This document shows, one piece after another, positions 8,398-17,620 of a stretch of 64,000 bases of DNA (its first letter is position 1; each line of letters starts with the position of its first letter). Source of the stretch: Betaproteobacteria bacterium (GTDB lineage Bacteria; Pseudomonadota; Gammaproteobacteria; Burkholderiales; Burkholderiaceae_C). The notes under the pieces are model-generated. The model searched no databases. It saw nothing but the letters and a program-made list of their open reading frames with translations, and had not been told where the DNA came from. The position numbers were made by a program, and so were the translations under genes. The stretch covers positions 1 to 64,000 of the forward strand of contig JANXSZ010000015.1 in assembly GCA_025356445.1 (NCBI GenBank). The letters are read 5' to 3'.

Positions 8398-10017
8398 ATG
8401 CCCACGACTGACATGACCAATACCCTGCCCCACAACACCACACCCACCGTGCGCGAAGCCGTGCTCGACCTGCTGCGCGCCTTCAACATGACCACGATTT
8501 TCGGCAACCCCGGCTCCACCGAGCTGCCGCTGTTCCTCGATTTCCCGAGCGACTTCCGCTACATCCTCGGTTTGCAGGAATCCGTGGTGGTGGGCATGGC
8601 CGATGGCTACGCCCAGGCCACGCACAACGCGTCGTTTGTCAACCTGCACTCCGCAGCAGGGGTTGGCCATGCCATGGGCAATATTTTCACGGCCCACAAA
8701 AACCGCACGCCGATGGTGATCACAGCAGGCCAGCAGGCGCGCTCCATCTTGCCGTTTGACCCGTTTTTGTTCTCGAACCAAGCGACTGAGTTGCCCAAGC
8801 CCTACGTCAAATGGAGCATTGAGCCCGCCCGCGCCGAAGACGTGCCGCTGGCCATCGCTCGCGCCTACTACATCGCCATGCAGCAGCCACGTGGCCCGGT
8901 TCTGGTGTCCATCCCCGCCGACGACTGGCAACGCCCTTGCGAGCCGCTGTTGCCCCGCGTGGTGAGCAGCGAAACCCGCCCTGACCCTCACACACTGGGC
9001 CTCGTTGGCGACGCGCTGGACCAAGCCCAGCGCCCCGCCTTCGTGGTGGGTGCCGCCATCGACCGCGATCAAGCCTGGGATGCCGTGCTGGCGCTGGCCG
9101 AACGCCACAACGCCGCCGTCTGGGTCGCGCCCATGTCAGGCCGTTGCAGCTTTCCTGAAGACCATCGCCTTTTTGCAGGTTTCTTGCCAGCCATGCGCGA
9201 AAAAATCGTCGCACTGCTGGGCGGTCATGATGTGGTCTTTGCACTGGGGGCTCCGGCCTTCACCTACCACGTCGAAGGCGCGGGGCCGCACTTGCCCACG
9301 GGTGCCACGCTGGTGCAGCTGATTGAAGACCCACAGATCGCCGCCTGGGCCCCCACGGGCACCTCCGCTGTCGGTGGCATCCGCCTTGGCGTGCTGGACT
9401 TACTCGCCCGCCCCCTGCCTGCCAACGCTGCCCAGCGCACCGTGCCTGCACCTCGTGCCCGGCCACCCCGTGCTGAGCCTTCCCCCCTGATGTCGGTGGC
9501 TTTTGTCTTGCAAACCCTGGCGGAACTGCGCACGCCAGAGTCCATCGTGGTTGAAGAGGCGCCCAGCGCCCGGTCTGTCATGCAACGCTACCTGCCGATC
9601 ACGCAGAGCGGCACCTTCTATACCATGTGCAGCGGCGGCCTGGGCCATAGCATGCCCGCTGCGGTGGGCGTGGCACTGGCCCAGCCCGGTAAAAAAGTGA
9701 TCGCACTGATGGGCGACGGCTCCAGCCTGTATTCCATCCAGGCGCTGTGGAGTGCCGCACAGCTCAAACTGCCCATCACCTTCATCATCCTGAAGAACCG
9801 CCGCTACGCCGCACTGCAAGATTTTGCGCCCACCTTTGGCTTCAAGCAGGGCGAAACCCTGCAAGGCACAGACCTGCCTGAAATCGACTTCACGGCGCTG
9901 GCCCGAGGTCAAGGCTGTGCGGCGGTGACGGTCAGTGACCCTGCACTGCTGGAAGGTGTCTTGCACGACGCCCTCGCTGCCACCCAAGCCACGCTGGTGG
10001 AAGTGGACGTGGCTTGA
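8398..10017 (+). CDS. mdlC: Benzoylformate decarboxylase (thiamine-diphosphate enzyme)
   Basis: A 539-residue ThDP enzyme with N-terminal Pyr domain, central domain and C-terminal PP domain. It resembles Pseudomonas putida MdlC along its length. The active-site serine is in FGNPGSTELP (Ser40), the cofactor glutamate in LQESVVVG (Glu61), and a catalytic His in NLHSAAG (His84). The second catalytic His is in APAFTYH, matching MdlC APVFRYH. The Mg/ThDP motif is GDGSSLYSIQ. Reaction: benzoylformate to benzaldehyde plus CO2. The ATG at 8398 has GGAG upstream; the frame stays open further 5' but without such a signal. The aldehyde dehydrogenase follows, giving the next step to benzoate. Confidence 0.9.
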   Translation: MPTTDMTNTLPHNTTPTVREAVLDLLRAFNMTTIFGNPGSTELPLFLDFPSDFRYILGLQESVVVGMADGYAQATHNASFVNLHSAAGVGHAMGNIFTAHKNRTPMVITAGQQARSILPFDPFLFSNQATELPKPYVKWSIEPARAEDVPLAIARAYYIAMQQPRGPVLVSIPADDWQRPCEPLLPRVVSSETRPDPHTLGLVGDALDQAQRPAFVVGAAIDRDQAWDAVLALAERHNAAVWVAPMSGRCSFPEDHRLFAGFLPAMREKIVALLGGHDVVFALGAPAFTYHVEGAGPHLPTGATLVQLIEDPQIAAWAPTGTSAVGGIRLGVLDLLARPLPANAAQRTVPAPRARPPRAEPSPLMSVAFVLQTLAELRTPESIVVEEAPSARSVMQRYLPITQSGTFYTMCSGGLGHSMPAAVGVALAQPGKKVIALMGDGSSLYSIQALWSAAQLKLPITFIILKNRRYAALQDFAPTFGFKQGETLQGTDLPEIDFTALARGQGCAAVTVSDPALLEGVLHDALAATQATLVEVDVA

Positions 10018-10114
10018 TCGCGATCTCAAGCGAAATCAGTCTTCTGTGCAATACCAGTAAGCACAAGCAGCTGCGTTATTTATAGCAAAACCCCACTCTC
10101 ACCAGAGACACACC

Positions 10115-11566
10115 ATGACCACCATTTCCCTTTTGATCAATGGCGAACACGCCGCGGCCAGCAACGGCGCCACTTTTGAGCGCCGCAACCCGCTTGACGG
10201 CAGCGTGGCCACCACCGCACCCGCCGCCACCGTGCAAGACGCTGTTGCCGCTGTGGAGGCCGCCGCCAAGGCCTTCCCCGCCTGGTCAGCCACGGGCCCG
10301 GGCCAGCGCCGCGCCCTGTTGACCCAAGCCGCCCATGCCCTGGAAGCCAAAGCCCCCGCGTTCATCGCTGCCATGGCCGCAGAAACCGGTGCTTCGGCGA
10401 TGTGGGCTGGGTTCAACGTTCACCTGGCCGCAGGTACCTTGCTGGAAGCAGCGTCGCTCACCACACAAATTACGGGTGAGGTGATCCCCTCGGACGTGCC
10501 CGGCAGCCTGTCCATGGGCTTGCGCCAAGCGGCTGGTGTGGTGCTGGGCATGGCCCCATGGAACGCCCCCGTCATCCTGGGCGTGCGCGCTATCGCCGTA
10601 CCCCTGGCCTGCGGCAACACCGTGGTGCTCAAGGGCTCGGAACTCTGCCCTGCCACCCATGGTTTGATTGTTGAAGCCCTGCAAGAAGCGGGTTTGCCCC
10701 CCGGCGTGGTCAACTTCATCACCAATGCACCGGCCGATGCAGCCGCCGTGGTTGAAGCCATGGTGGCCCACCCGGCCGTGCGCCGTGTGAACTTCACAGG
10801 CTCTACCACCGTGGGCAAGATCATCGCCAGCACCTGTGCCAAGTACCTCAAACCCGTGGTGCTGGAGCTGGGCGGCAAAGCCCCGCTGGTGGTGCTGGAC
10901 GATGCCGACCTGGATGCCGCCGTCAACGCTACCGCCTTCGGTGCTTTTGCCAATTCGGGGCAAATCTGCATGTCCACCGAACGCATCATCGTGGACGACA
11001 AAATCGCTGACGCCTTTGTCGCCAAGCTGGCGGCCAAAGCGGCCAGCCTGCCACTGGGCGACCCGCGCCAAGGGCCGGTGGTGCTGGGGTCGGTTGTGGA
11101 CATGGGCACAGTCACGCGCTGCAACGCCCTGATCGACGACGCGTTAAGCCAAGGCGCCAAGCTGCTGTGCGGCGGCAAAGCCGACAGCACGCTGATGCCT
11201 GCCACGCTGCTCGACCACGTCACCCCCGCCATGAAGATTTACAGCGACGAATCGTTTGGCCCAGTCAAAGGCATCGTGCGTGTGACCGGCGTGGAAGCCG
11301 CCATCGCGTGCGCCAATGACAACGCCTATGGCCTCTCCAGCGCCGTGTTTGGCCACGACATTGCCCGCGCCTTGCAAGTGGCCGGACGCATCCAGTCCGG
11401 CATCTGCCACGTGAACGGCCCCACGGTGCACGATGAGCCGCAGATGCCTTTCGGTGGCGTCAAAGGCAGCGGTATCGGCAGCTTTGGCGGCAAGGCGGGC
11501 ATAGAGGCGTTCACCGATCTGCGCTGGGTCACGGTGCAAACCACACCACGCCACTACCCGTTTTGA
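10115..11566 (+). CDS. NAD(P)-dependent aromatic aldehyde dehydrogenase (benzaldehyde/vanillin type)
   Basis: A 483-residue ALDH. The catalytic Cys is in FANSGQICMSTER, the general-base Glu in LELGGKAP, the oxyanion Asn in GMAPWNAPVILG, and the cofactor motif is NFTGSTTVGKII. The sequence style (ING at the start, MAPWNAPV, QICMSTER) is that of vanillin and salicylaldehyde dehydrogenases. Placement directly after benzoylformate decarboxylase argues for benzaldehyde to benzoate (mdlD-like function). The exact substrate is inferred from context. Ninety-seven bases separate it from mdlC. Confidence 0.87.
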   Translation: MTTISLLINGEHAAASNGATFERRNPLDGSVATTAPAATVQDAVAAVEAAAKAFPAWSATGPGQRRALLTQAAHALEAKAPAFIAAMAAETGASAMWAGFNVHLAAGTLLEAASLTTQITGEVIPSDVPGSLSMGLRQAAGVVLGMAPWNAPVILGVRAIAVPLACGNTVVLKGSELCPATHGLIVEALQEAGLPPGVVNFITNAPADAAAVVEAMVAHPAVRRVNFTGSTTVGKIIASTCAKYLKPVVLELGGKAPLVVLDDADLDAAVNATAFGAFANSGQICMSTERIIVDDKIADAFVAKLAAKAASLPLGDPRQGPVVLGSVVDMGTVTRCNALIDDALSQGAKLLCGGKADSTLMPATLLDHVTPAMKIYSDESFGPVKGIVRVTGVEAAIACANDNAYGLSSAVFGHDIARALQVAGRIQSGICHVNGPTVHDEPQMPFGGVKGSGIGSFGGKAGIEAFTDLRWVTVQTTPRHYPF

Positions 11567-11618
11567 TTTCTGACACCTGCAAATACCCACAAGCTACAGC
11601 CCCCCACCGGAGACAGTC

Positions 11619-12623
11619 ATGTCCAAAAAATTCAAGCCAAAAAACCTTGCAGCGCAAACCAGACAAGCGCTAGCAGCTCTTTTTTTAGGAGCAACCGCGC
11701 TGCTGCCGCTCACCGCATCCGCGCAAGCGTGGCCCAGCAAGCCAATTCGCGTCATCGTCAACTTCCCCCCGGGCGGTGCCGCTGACCAGATTGCCCGCGC
11801 CATCACGCTTCCACTGCAAGAAGCATTAGGCCAACCTGTAGTAGTAGACAACCGCGCTGGTGCAGGCGGCAATATCGGCGGTGACGCGCTGGCCAAAGCG
11901 CCGCCTGACGGCTACACGCTGCTGCTGACCTCGGGCGGGCTGGTGTCGATCAACCCGGCGATTTACCCCAAAATGCCGTTTGACCCTACCAAAGACATCA
12001 TCCCCGTCGCCGCTGCGGCCAGGGTGTTGGTGTTCCTGGAGGTCAAGCCCACTCTGCCGGTGAAAGACGTGCGGGCCTTCATCAGCTATGTCAAAGCCAA
12101 TCCCGGCAAACTGACCTACGGCACACCGGGCAACGGCTCGTCACCGCACTTGGCTGGTGAAATGTTCAAGGACATGACGCAGTCTTTCGCCGTGCATGTG
12201 CCCTACCGTGGCGCAGCCCCAGCGATGCAGGATCTGCTGGGAGGCCAAGTGGACTTCATGTTCGACCCTGGCATCGGGCTGAACCAGGTGCGCGCTGGCA
12301 AACTCAAGCTGCTGGCCGTGGGCAGCCCCAAACGCTCGCCGCTGTTCCCGGATGTGCCCACACTGGATGAAGTCGGCCTCAAAGGCTTTGACGCCGATAC
12401 GGTGTTCGGCTTTTACGCCCCTGCGGGGTTGCCAGCTGACACCGTCACCCGGCTAAACCGCGAGATCAACAAGATTCTGGGCACCCAAGCGGTGAAAGAC
12501 CGCATTGCCGCACTGGGCGGCGAGGTGGCACCGATGACACCTGCGGAATTCGGGGCCAAAGCCCATGAAGACACCGCGCGCTTTGGCAAGCTGATTCGCG
12601 AGCGGCGCATTGTGGGGGACTGA
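11619..12623 (+). CDS. Bug/TctC-family periplasmic solute receptor
   Basis: A 334-residue secreted protein. A basic start and the hydrophobic stretch ALAALFLGATALLPLTASAQA form a signal peptide ending near residue 36. Family motifs follow: WPSKPIRVIVNFPPGGAADQIAR, NRAGAGGNIGGDALAKAPPDGYTLL and VPYRGAAPAMQDLLGGQVDFMFD. Bug proteins are extracytoplasmic receptors, originally of TctABC importers. In Burkholderiales most are orphans without TctA/TctB, as here. Its position between the aldehyde dehydrogenase and the FAD dehydrogenase suggests that it binds mandelate or another aromatic hydroxy acid (inference). Confidence 0.9.
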   Translation: MSKKFKPKNLAAQTRQALAALFLGATALLPLTASAQAWPSKPIRVIVNFPPGGAADQIARAITLPLQEALGQPVVVDNRAGAGGNIGGDALAKAPPDGYTLLLTSGGLVSINPAIYPKMPFDPTKDIIPVAAAARVLVFLEVKPTLPVKDVRAFISYVKANPGKLTYGTPGNGSSPHLAGEMFKDMTQSFAVHVPYRGAAPAMQDLLGGQVDFMFDPGIGLNQVRAGKLKLLAVGSPKRSPLFPDVPTLDEVGLKGFDADTVFGFYAPAGLPADTVTRLNREINKILGTQAVKDRIAALGGEVAPMTPAEFGAKAHEDTARFGKLIRERRIVGD

Positions 12624-12673
12624 GCGCCCGTCTTTGAACGCCACCCATCCATGACCCACCCGGTACCCCCCCC

Positions 12674-14089
12674 ATGTCCCCCTTGCTCGATCATTTGGCC
12701 CAGCACTTCGGCCCCACCCAACTGCATACCGGGGCTGACCTGGACGCTCGCTTTCTTCATGACTGGATGGTCACGCTGACGCAAGGCGCACCGCTGGCCG
12801 TGGTGCGCCCTAAAACGACCGCTGAAGTGGCGCAAGTACTGACCGCTTGCCATGCCCACGGTGTGGCCGTCGTACCCCAGGGCGGGCTGACAGGCTTGGC
12901 GGGTGGGGCCGTACCCGTGAATGGCGGGGTGGTCTTGAACCTGGAGTTGATGCAGGGTGTTGAAGAGATTGACACCGCCGCCAGCACCATGACCGTCTGG
13001 GCTGGCACCACCTTGCAAGCGGTGCAAGAAGCCGCCAGCGAGGCGGGTCTGTTCTTCCCGCTGGACATTAGTGGGCGCGGCTCTTGCCGCATCGGTGGCA
13101 ACGTGGCTACCAACGCAGGCGGAAACCGCGTGCTGCGCTATGGCATGGCACGCGAATCGGTGCTGGGCATGGAGGTGGTGCTGGCCGACGGCACGGTCAT
13201 CACCGCCTTGAACAAAATGCTGAAAAACAACGCGGGCTATGACCTCAAGCATTTGTTCATCGGCAGCGAAGGCACCTTGGGTGTCGTCACCCGTCTGGTG
13301 CTGCGCCTGCATGCCAAGCCGCTCAGCCGCTGCACCGCGCTGTGTGCACTGGCCGACTACGCAGCAGTGCTTCAACTTTTGCGCCAGGTACGCAGTCGCC
13401 TGCCGGGCACCTTATCGGCCTTTGAATGGATGCACCCTGATTTTTACGAACGGGTCACGCGCGGCGTGATGGGATTGACCACACCCGTGCCTTACCGCAG
13501 CAGTACCGGGCAGTTGCACGGGGCCTATGTGTTGGTCGAGTCACTGGGTGGCGATCAAGCCAGCGACCAGGCTGTTTTTGAGGCCGTGCTGGGCGACGCG
13601 CTGGAAAGCGGCGTGGTCATGAATGCCGTGGTGGCGCAGTCTGAGGCAGAGACTGCGGCCCTGTGGCGTGTGCGGGACGCTTCAGGGGAGTTTCGTCAGG
13701 TTTTCTGGCCCCATGTCGGCTTTGATGTGAGCATTTCTACCGGTGAGATCGGGCTGTTTGTAGCGCAACTCACTGCCCAACTGCAAGCCCAGTGGCCTGA
13801 CGTGGAAACCGTATTTTTTGGCCATGTTGGCGACGCCAATATTCATATTGGCGTCAAAATTGGTACGAAAGAACAACCCGAACACGCCATCGAAGCACTG
13901 GTTTATACCCTGGTGGGCGAATGGCACGGCTCTGTCTCGGCCGAGCATGGCATTGGTTTGCTGAAAAAGGCCTACCTTGCGCATTCACGCTCCCCCGCTG
14001 AAATTGCCTTGATGCACCGCTTGAAAGCCGCTTTGGACACCAAAGGCATCTTGAACCCCGGCAAGGTATTCGATGCCTTGCCCACTTGA
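12674..14089 (+). CDS. FAD-linked 2-hydroxyacid dehydrogenase (GlcD family); candidate (R)-mandelate dehydrogenase
   Basis: A 471-residue protein with a PCMH/VAO-type FAD domain: VVPQGGLTGLAGGAVPV near residue 75, then GRGSCRIGGNVATNAGG and SEGTLGVVTRLVLRLH. The C-terminal domain has FGHVGDANIHI and EHGIGLLKKAYL, the metal/substrate motifs of D-2-hydroxyacid dehydrogenases (D-lactate, D-2-hydroxyglutarate, GlcD). It sits in a mandelate cluster that also encodes an (S)-mandelate dehydrogenase. The simplest role is oxidation of the (R)-enantiomer to benzoylformate, but this is inference and D-lactate or glycolate remain possible. The ATG directly follows a run of eight C bases with no clear ribosome binding site. 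Confidence 0.75.
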   Translation: MSPLLDHLAQHFGPTQLHTGADLDARFLHDWMVTLTQGAPLAVVRPKTTAEVAQVLTACHAHGVAVVPQGGLTGLAGGAVPVNGGVVLNLELMQGVEEIDTAASTMTVWAGTTLQAVQEAASEAGLFFPLDISGRGSCRIGGNVATNAGGNRVLRYGMARESVLGMEVVLADGTVITALNKMLKNNAGYDLKHLFIGSEGTLGVVTRLVLRLHAKPLSRCTALCALADYAAVLQLLRQVRSRLPGTLSAFEWMHPDFYERVTRGVMGLTTPVPYRSSTGQLHGAYVLVESLGGDQASDQAVFEAVLGDALESGVVMNAVVAQSEAETAALWRVRDASGEFRQVFWPHVGFDVSISTGEIGLFVAQLTAQLQAQWPDVETVFFGHVGDANIHIGVKIGTKEQPEHAIEALVYTLVGEWHGSVSAEHGIGLLKKAYLAHSRSPAEIALMHRLKAALDTKGILNPGKVFDALPT

Positions 14090-14117
14090 ATTTCACAACA
14101 GAGAACCGAGGCAAAAC

Positions 14118-15104
14118 ATGAAAAAACGCATCTTTAACCAATCCCTCATCGCCCTTGCTGCGGGCTTGATCACTGCCTTTAACGTTGGTATCAGCGCCGC
14201 CCAGACCAGCGATACAAAACCTATCGAATGGGTGATTGGCTTTCAGCCAGGGGGAGGCTCCGACGCCGTGGCACGCGCTGTGGCCGAAAGCATGTCAAAA
14301 ACGCTGAACCGCGCCATCATCGTGAACAACAAGCCGGGGGCAGGCACCAACATTGCGGCGGAATACACAGCCCGCTCCAAAGACTTCGGCAACATCATGT
14401 TCACCGCCGATTTCGCAACGCTGGCGGCCAATCCGCATTTATTCTCCAAATTGGCCTACAACGCAGAGAAAGACTTCGTCGCGGTTGGCTTGCTGGCGCG
14501 CTTCCCCTTGTTTTTTGCAGTGTCCAGCACCGTCCCGGTCAATAATTTCAAAGAGTTCGTCGCCTGGGCCAAAAGCAAACCCAATGGCACCAACTACGCC
14601 ACCCCTGGCTTGGGCTCGCCGCACCACCTGGCCACCGAGTTACTGGGCGAACGTACGGGACTGAACCTCATTCACGTCCCTTACCGGGGTGGTGCATCTG
14701 CCATCGTGGACGTGATGGGCGGGCAAGTCCCTTTCATGTTGATTGACAGTGCCTCAGTGGTACCGCATATGAAGGCGGGTAAAGTCAAAATTCTTGCGGT
14801 CGCCAGCGCACAGCGCCTCAAGAACTACCCCGAAATTCCAACGCTGATTGAGCAGGGAGTTGCAGGCTTTGAAGCCTACGCCTGGCAAGGCTTGGTGGTG
14901 CCCACGGGCACTTCGCCAGACACCGTCACCCAATTCAGCAAAGCCTTGCAGGCAGCACTGGATTCGCCAACCGTCAAGGCGCGTTTCGAGGCTTTAGCCG
15001 TTGACCCTCTGCCTGGCACTCCCGCCCAAATGACAACCTATGCCGCCAGCGAAAAAGAACGCTGGGGACGCGTGATCCACAGCATTGGCGTCAAACTCGA
15101 CTGA
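14118..15104 (+). CDS. Second Bug/TctC-family periplasmic solute receptor
   Basis: A 328-residue protein with signal peptide (MKKRIFNQSLIALAAGLITA, cleavage near AAQ). The family motifs are WVIGFQPGGGSDAVAR, NNKPGAGTNIAAEYTAR and VPYRGGASAIVDVMGGQVPFM. The ATG at 14118 is preceded by GAGG. It is a clear paralogue of the receptor at 11619, but diverged. Its stop is 7 bases before the (S)-mandelate dehydrogenase start, so the two are tightly coupled. No TctA/TctB membrane partner is nearby; ligand unknown, probably a hydroxy acid. Confidence 0.9.
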   Translation: MKKRIFNQSLIALAAGLITAFNVGISAAQTSDTKPIEWVIGFQPGGGSDAVARAVAESMSKTLNRAIIVNNKPGAGTNIAAEYTARSKDFGNIMFTADFATLAANPHLFSKLAYNAEKDFVAVGLLARFPLFFAVSSTVPVNNFKEFVAWAKSKPNGTNYATPGLGSPHHLATELLGERTGLNLIHVPYRGGASAIVDVMGGQVPFMLIDSASVVPHMKAGKVKILAVASAQRLKNYPEIPTLIEQGVAGFEAYAWQGLVVPTGTSPDTVTQFSKALQAALDSPTVKARFEALAVDPLPGTPAQMTTYAASEKERWGRVIHSIGVKLD

Positions 15105-15111
15105 GTGCGGT

Positions 15112-16254
15112 ATGCCTCAATTGTTGAACCTTGAAGACCACCGACGTGCCGCGCGTCGGGCTCTGCCGCGCTTTGTGTTCGAGTATGTGGATGGCGCGGC
15201 GGATGACGAGGCCTGCCTGGCACGCAACCGGCGTGACCTCGACAACGTCATCCTTGCGCCACGCGTGTTGCGCGACACCAGCCGTACCGATACCTCGGTC
15301 ACGCTGTTCGGATCAACCTGGCGGTATCCGTTTGCGGTAGCACCCACCGGACTGAACGGCTTGGTGCGCCCCGGTGGGGATGCCTTGATCGCTGCGGCAG
15401 CAGCGGCCATGGGAGTGCCATTCACTTTGTCCACGGCCTCTAACCAGCGCCTGGAAAGCGTGCGACAAACCGCACCTACGGGCGCGCAGTGGCTGCAGTT
15501 GTACGTCATGCAAGACCGAAGCATCGCCGAGCAATTGGTGGCACGGGCGGCAGCGGCAAACTACCAAGCTTTGGTGCTGACGGTGGATGTGCCGCTCAGC
15601 GGCAACCGTGAGCGCGACAGCCGCAATGGCTTCAAGCTGCCCATGCGGCCGACACCCACTCTGGCTTGGGATGTGGTGAGCCACCCGCGCTGGGCACTGC
15701 GCCAAGCGCTGGGCGGCGCCACCACGTTTGCCAATCTGGTCGCAGACCCGGCAACCAAACTCTCCGCACAGGCCCAAGCCGCATTGCTGGCACGTGCCAT
15801 GGACCGCACGCTGGTCTGGGAAAGCCTGCGCTGGCTGCGCTCAATCTGGTCAGGCCCCTTGCTGCTCAAAGGTCTGCTGCACCCTGCGGATGTGGCCTTG
15901 GCATTGCACCATGGCGTGGACGGGTTGATTGTGTCCAACCATGGTGGACGGCAATTCGATGCCGCGCCATCCGCTATTTCAGCCCTGCCTGCGGTGGTGG
16001 ATGCGGTTCAAGGACGCATACCGGTATTGATGGACAGCGGTATACGGCGCGGCACTGACGTGGCACGCGCGCTGGCCCTGGGTGCCAAAGCGGTGTTCAT
16101 TGGCCGCCCTGTGCTCTATGGGTTGGCATGGGCAGGGCAGGCCGGTACGCAGGCGGTGTTGCAGCTGTTGGGGGAAGAGTTGGAGCGTTGCATGGCGTTG
16201 CTGGGTACAGCAAACCTGGAAGACATCGGTACGGGTGCACTGGTTCAGCATTGA
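15112..16254 (+). CDS. mdlB: FMN-dependent alpha-hydroxyacid dehydrogenase, probable (S)-mandelate dehydrogenase
   Basis: A 380-residue TIM-barrel flavoenzyme. Family motifs are present: APTGLNGLVRPGGD, TLSTASN, the substrate tyrosine in LQLYVMQD, TVDVPLSGNRERD, LLLKGLLHP with the flavin lysine, the catalytic-base His in VSNHGGRQFD, and DSGIRRGTDVARALALGAKAV. LSTASN, GNRERDxxNxFK and HPRW-like segments resemble P. putida MdlB more than lactate or glycolate oxidases. Reaction: (S)-mandelate to benzoylformate, the substrate of the MdlC encoded upstream. The ATG at 15112 gives the standard opening PQLLNLEDHRRAAR. Confidence 0.85.
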   Translation: MPQLLNLEDHRRAARRALPRFVFEYVDGAADDEACLARNRRDLDNVILAPRVLRDTSRTDTSVTLFGSTWRYPFAVAPTGLNGLVRPGGDALIAAAAAAMGVPFTLSTASNQRLESVRQTAPTGAQWLQLYVMQDRSIAEQLVARAAAANYQALVLTVDVPLSGNRERDSRNGFKLPMRPTPTLAWDVVSHPRWALRQALGGATTFANLVADPATKLSAQAQAALLARAMDRTLVWESLRWLRSIWSGPLLLKGLLHPADVALALHHGVDGLIVSNHGGRQFDAAPSAISALPAVVDAVQGRIPVLMDSGIRRGTDVARALALGAKAVFIGRPVLYGLAWAGQAGTQAVLQLLGEELERCMALLGTANLEDIGTGALVQH

Positions 16255-16277
16255 GCACGGTACCAATTCCAGGATTT

Positions 16278-17603
16278 TTACACCACCAGAATGGCCCGAA
16301 AATCATTCACATTGGTGTTCGTAGGCCCGGTCATCATCAGGTCGTTTAAGGCGCTGAAATAACCGTAAGCGTCATTGCGGTCAAGGTAATCGGCAACCTT
16401 CAGTCCCTCGCCCGTAGCCCGTAGTAGCGTGTCGGGCGTGACAAAAGCCCCGGCGTTGTCTTCGATGCCGTCAATGCCATCGGTGTCTGCGGCCAAGGCA
16501 TGCACCCCTGCCTGGCCTTGCAGTGCCTGGGCCAGCCCCAAACAAAACTCACCAGCACGCCCGCCGCGACCACGGGGTGTACCGGGCGGCTGCGGTCGGA
16601 CCGTCACGGTGGTTTCACCACCACTCAGGATGACACAGGGCTTGGCGAAGGGTTGCGCTTTGGTGGCCACGGCGCGCGCCAGCGCCGCATGGACTTTGCC
16701 CACTTCACGCGACTCGCCTTCCATTTCGTCAGACAGGATGTACGCGGCGATGCCCGCAGCCCGCGCCAGTTCAGCCGCTGCCTCCAGCGACTGCTGTGGC
16801 GTAGCGATCATATGGACTTCATGCCCCCTGAAAACAGAGGCACCGGGCTTGGGGGTTTCCAAGGCATTTTGATGCAATAAATCCAGCACCACAGCAGGCA
16901 CATCAATCGCATAGCGCTGCAAAATGTGCAGCGCGTCAGTACAGGTACTGGTGTCAGGAACGGTGGGTCCACTGGCGATGATGGACGGGTCATCGCCGGG
17001 CACGTCGCTGATGGTCAGCGTGACGACCCGGGCAGGCGCACAGGCAGCCGCCAAGCGGCCCCCTTTGATGCGCGAGAGGTGCTTGCGCACGCAGTTCATC
17101 TCGCTGATGTTCGCACCACTGTGGAGCAAGGCTTTGTTGATGCGCTGCTTGTCTTCGAGTGTGAGCCCTTCGCAGGGCAGCGTCAGCAACGCCGAGCCAC
17201 CACCGGAAATCAGGCACAGCACCAGATCGTCCTCGGTCAACCCTTCGGTCAATGCCAGGATGCGCTGGGCAGCGACCAGACCAGCGGCATCGGGCACGGG
17301 GTGGGCTGCTTCAACGAGTTCAATGCGCTGCGGCAAACCCACAGGGCGTGTCGGAATATGGTGGTAACGGGTGACGACCAAGCCACTCAGCGGGGCGTCT
17401 GCAGGCCACAGCGCTTCCACAGCTTGCGCCATCGCCCCGCCCGCTTTGCCAGCGCCCAACACCAGGGTGCGGCCTTTGGGAGGCGACGGCAAATAGACTG
17501 CGGTGTTGTGCAAAGGCAGGGCACGCTGCACCGCCGCTTGGTACAGGTGTGCCAGGAATTGCCGGGGTTGGGTGTGGGGATCGGGAATACTGGGGGTCGT
17601 CAT
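16278..17603 (-). CDS. Glycerate 2-kinase, MOFRL/GckA (TtuD) family
   Basis: A 441-residue protein. An N-terminal glycerate-kinase fold has GRTLVLGAGKAGGAMAQ and CLISGGGSALLTLP. A C-terminal MOFRL domain has VILSGGETTVTV, RGGRAGEFCLG and the metal-binding segment ALAADTDGIDG. Reaction: D-glycerate to 2-phosphoglycerate; older annotations call it hydroxypyruvate reductase. The ATG at 17603 has GGAG at good spacing. It is convergent with mdlB. A strong 35-bp palindrome lies just upstream of its ribosome binding site and probably regulates it. Confidence 0.9.
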   Translation of the reverse strand: MTTPSIPDPHTQPRQFLAHLYQAAVQRALPLHNTAVYLPSPPKGRTLVLGAGKAGGAMAQAVEALWPADAPLSGLVVTRYHHIPTRPVGLPQRIELVEAAHPVPDAAGLVAAQRILALTEGLTEDDLVLCLISGGGSALLTLPCEGLTLEDKQRINKALLHSGANISEMNCVRKHLSRIKGGRLAAACAPARVVTLTISDVPGDDPSIIASGPTVPDTSTCTDALHILQRYAIDVPAVVLDLLHQNALETPKPGASVFRGHEVHMIATPQQSLEAAAELARAAGIAAYILSDEMEGESREVGKVHAALARAVATKAQPFAKPCVILSGGETTVTVRPQPPGTPRGRGGRAGEFCLGLAQALQGQAGVHALAADTDGIDGIEDNAGAFVTPDTLLRATGEGLKVADYLDRNDAYGYFSALNDLMMTGPTNTNVNDFRAILVV

Positions 17604-17620
17604 GTCGAGAAGTCTCCTGA

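Noticed and set aside
12413-13375. A 320-codon open frame opposite the Bug receptor and FAD dehydrogenase
   Set aside because: Spans two real genes and their gap in antisense; low-complexity composition.
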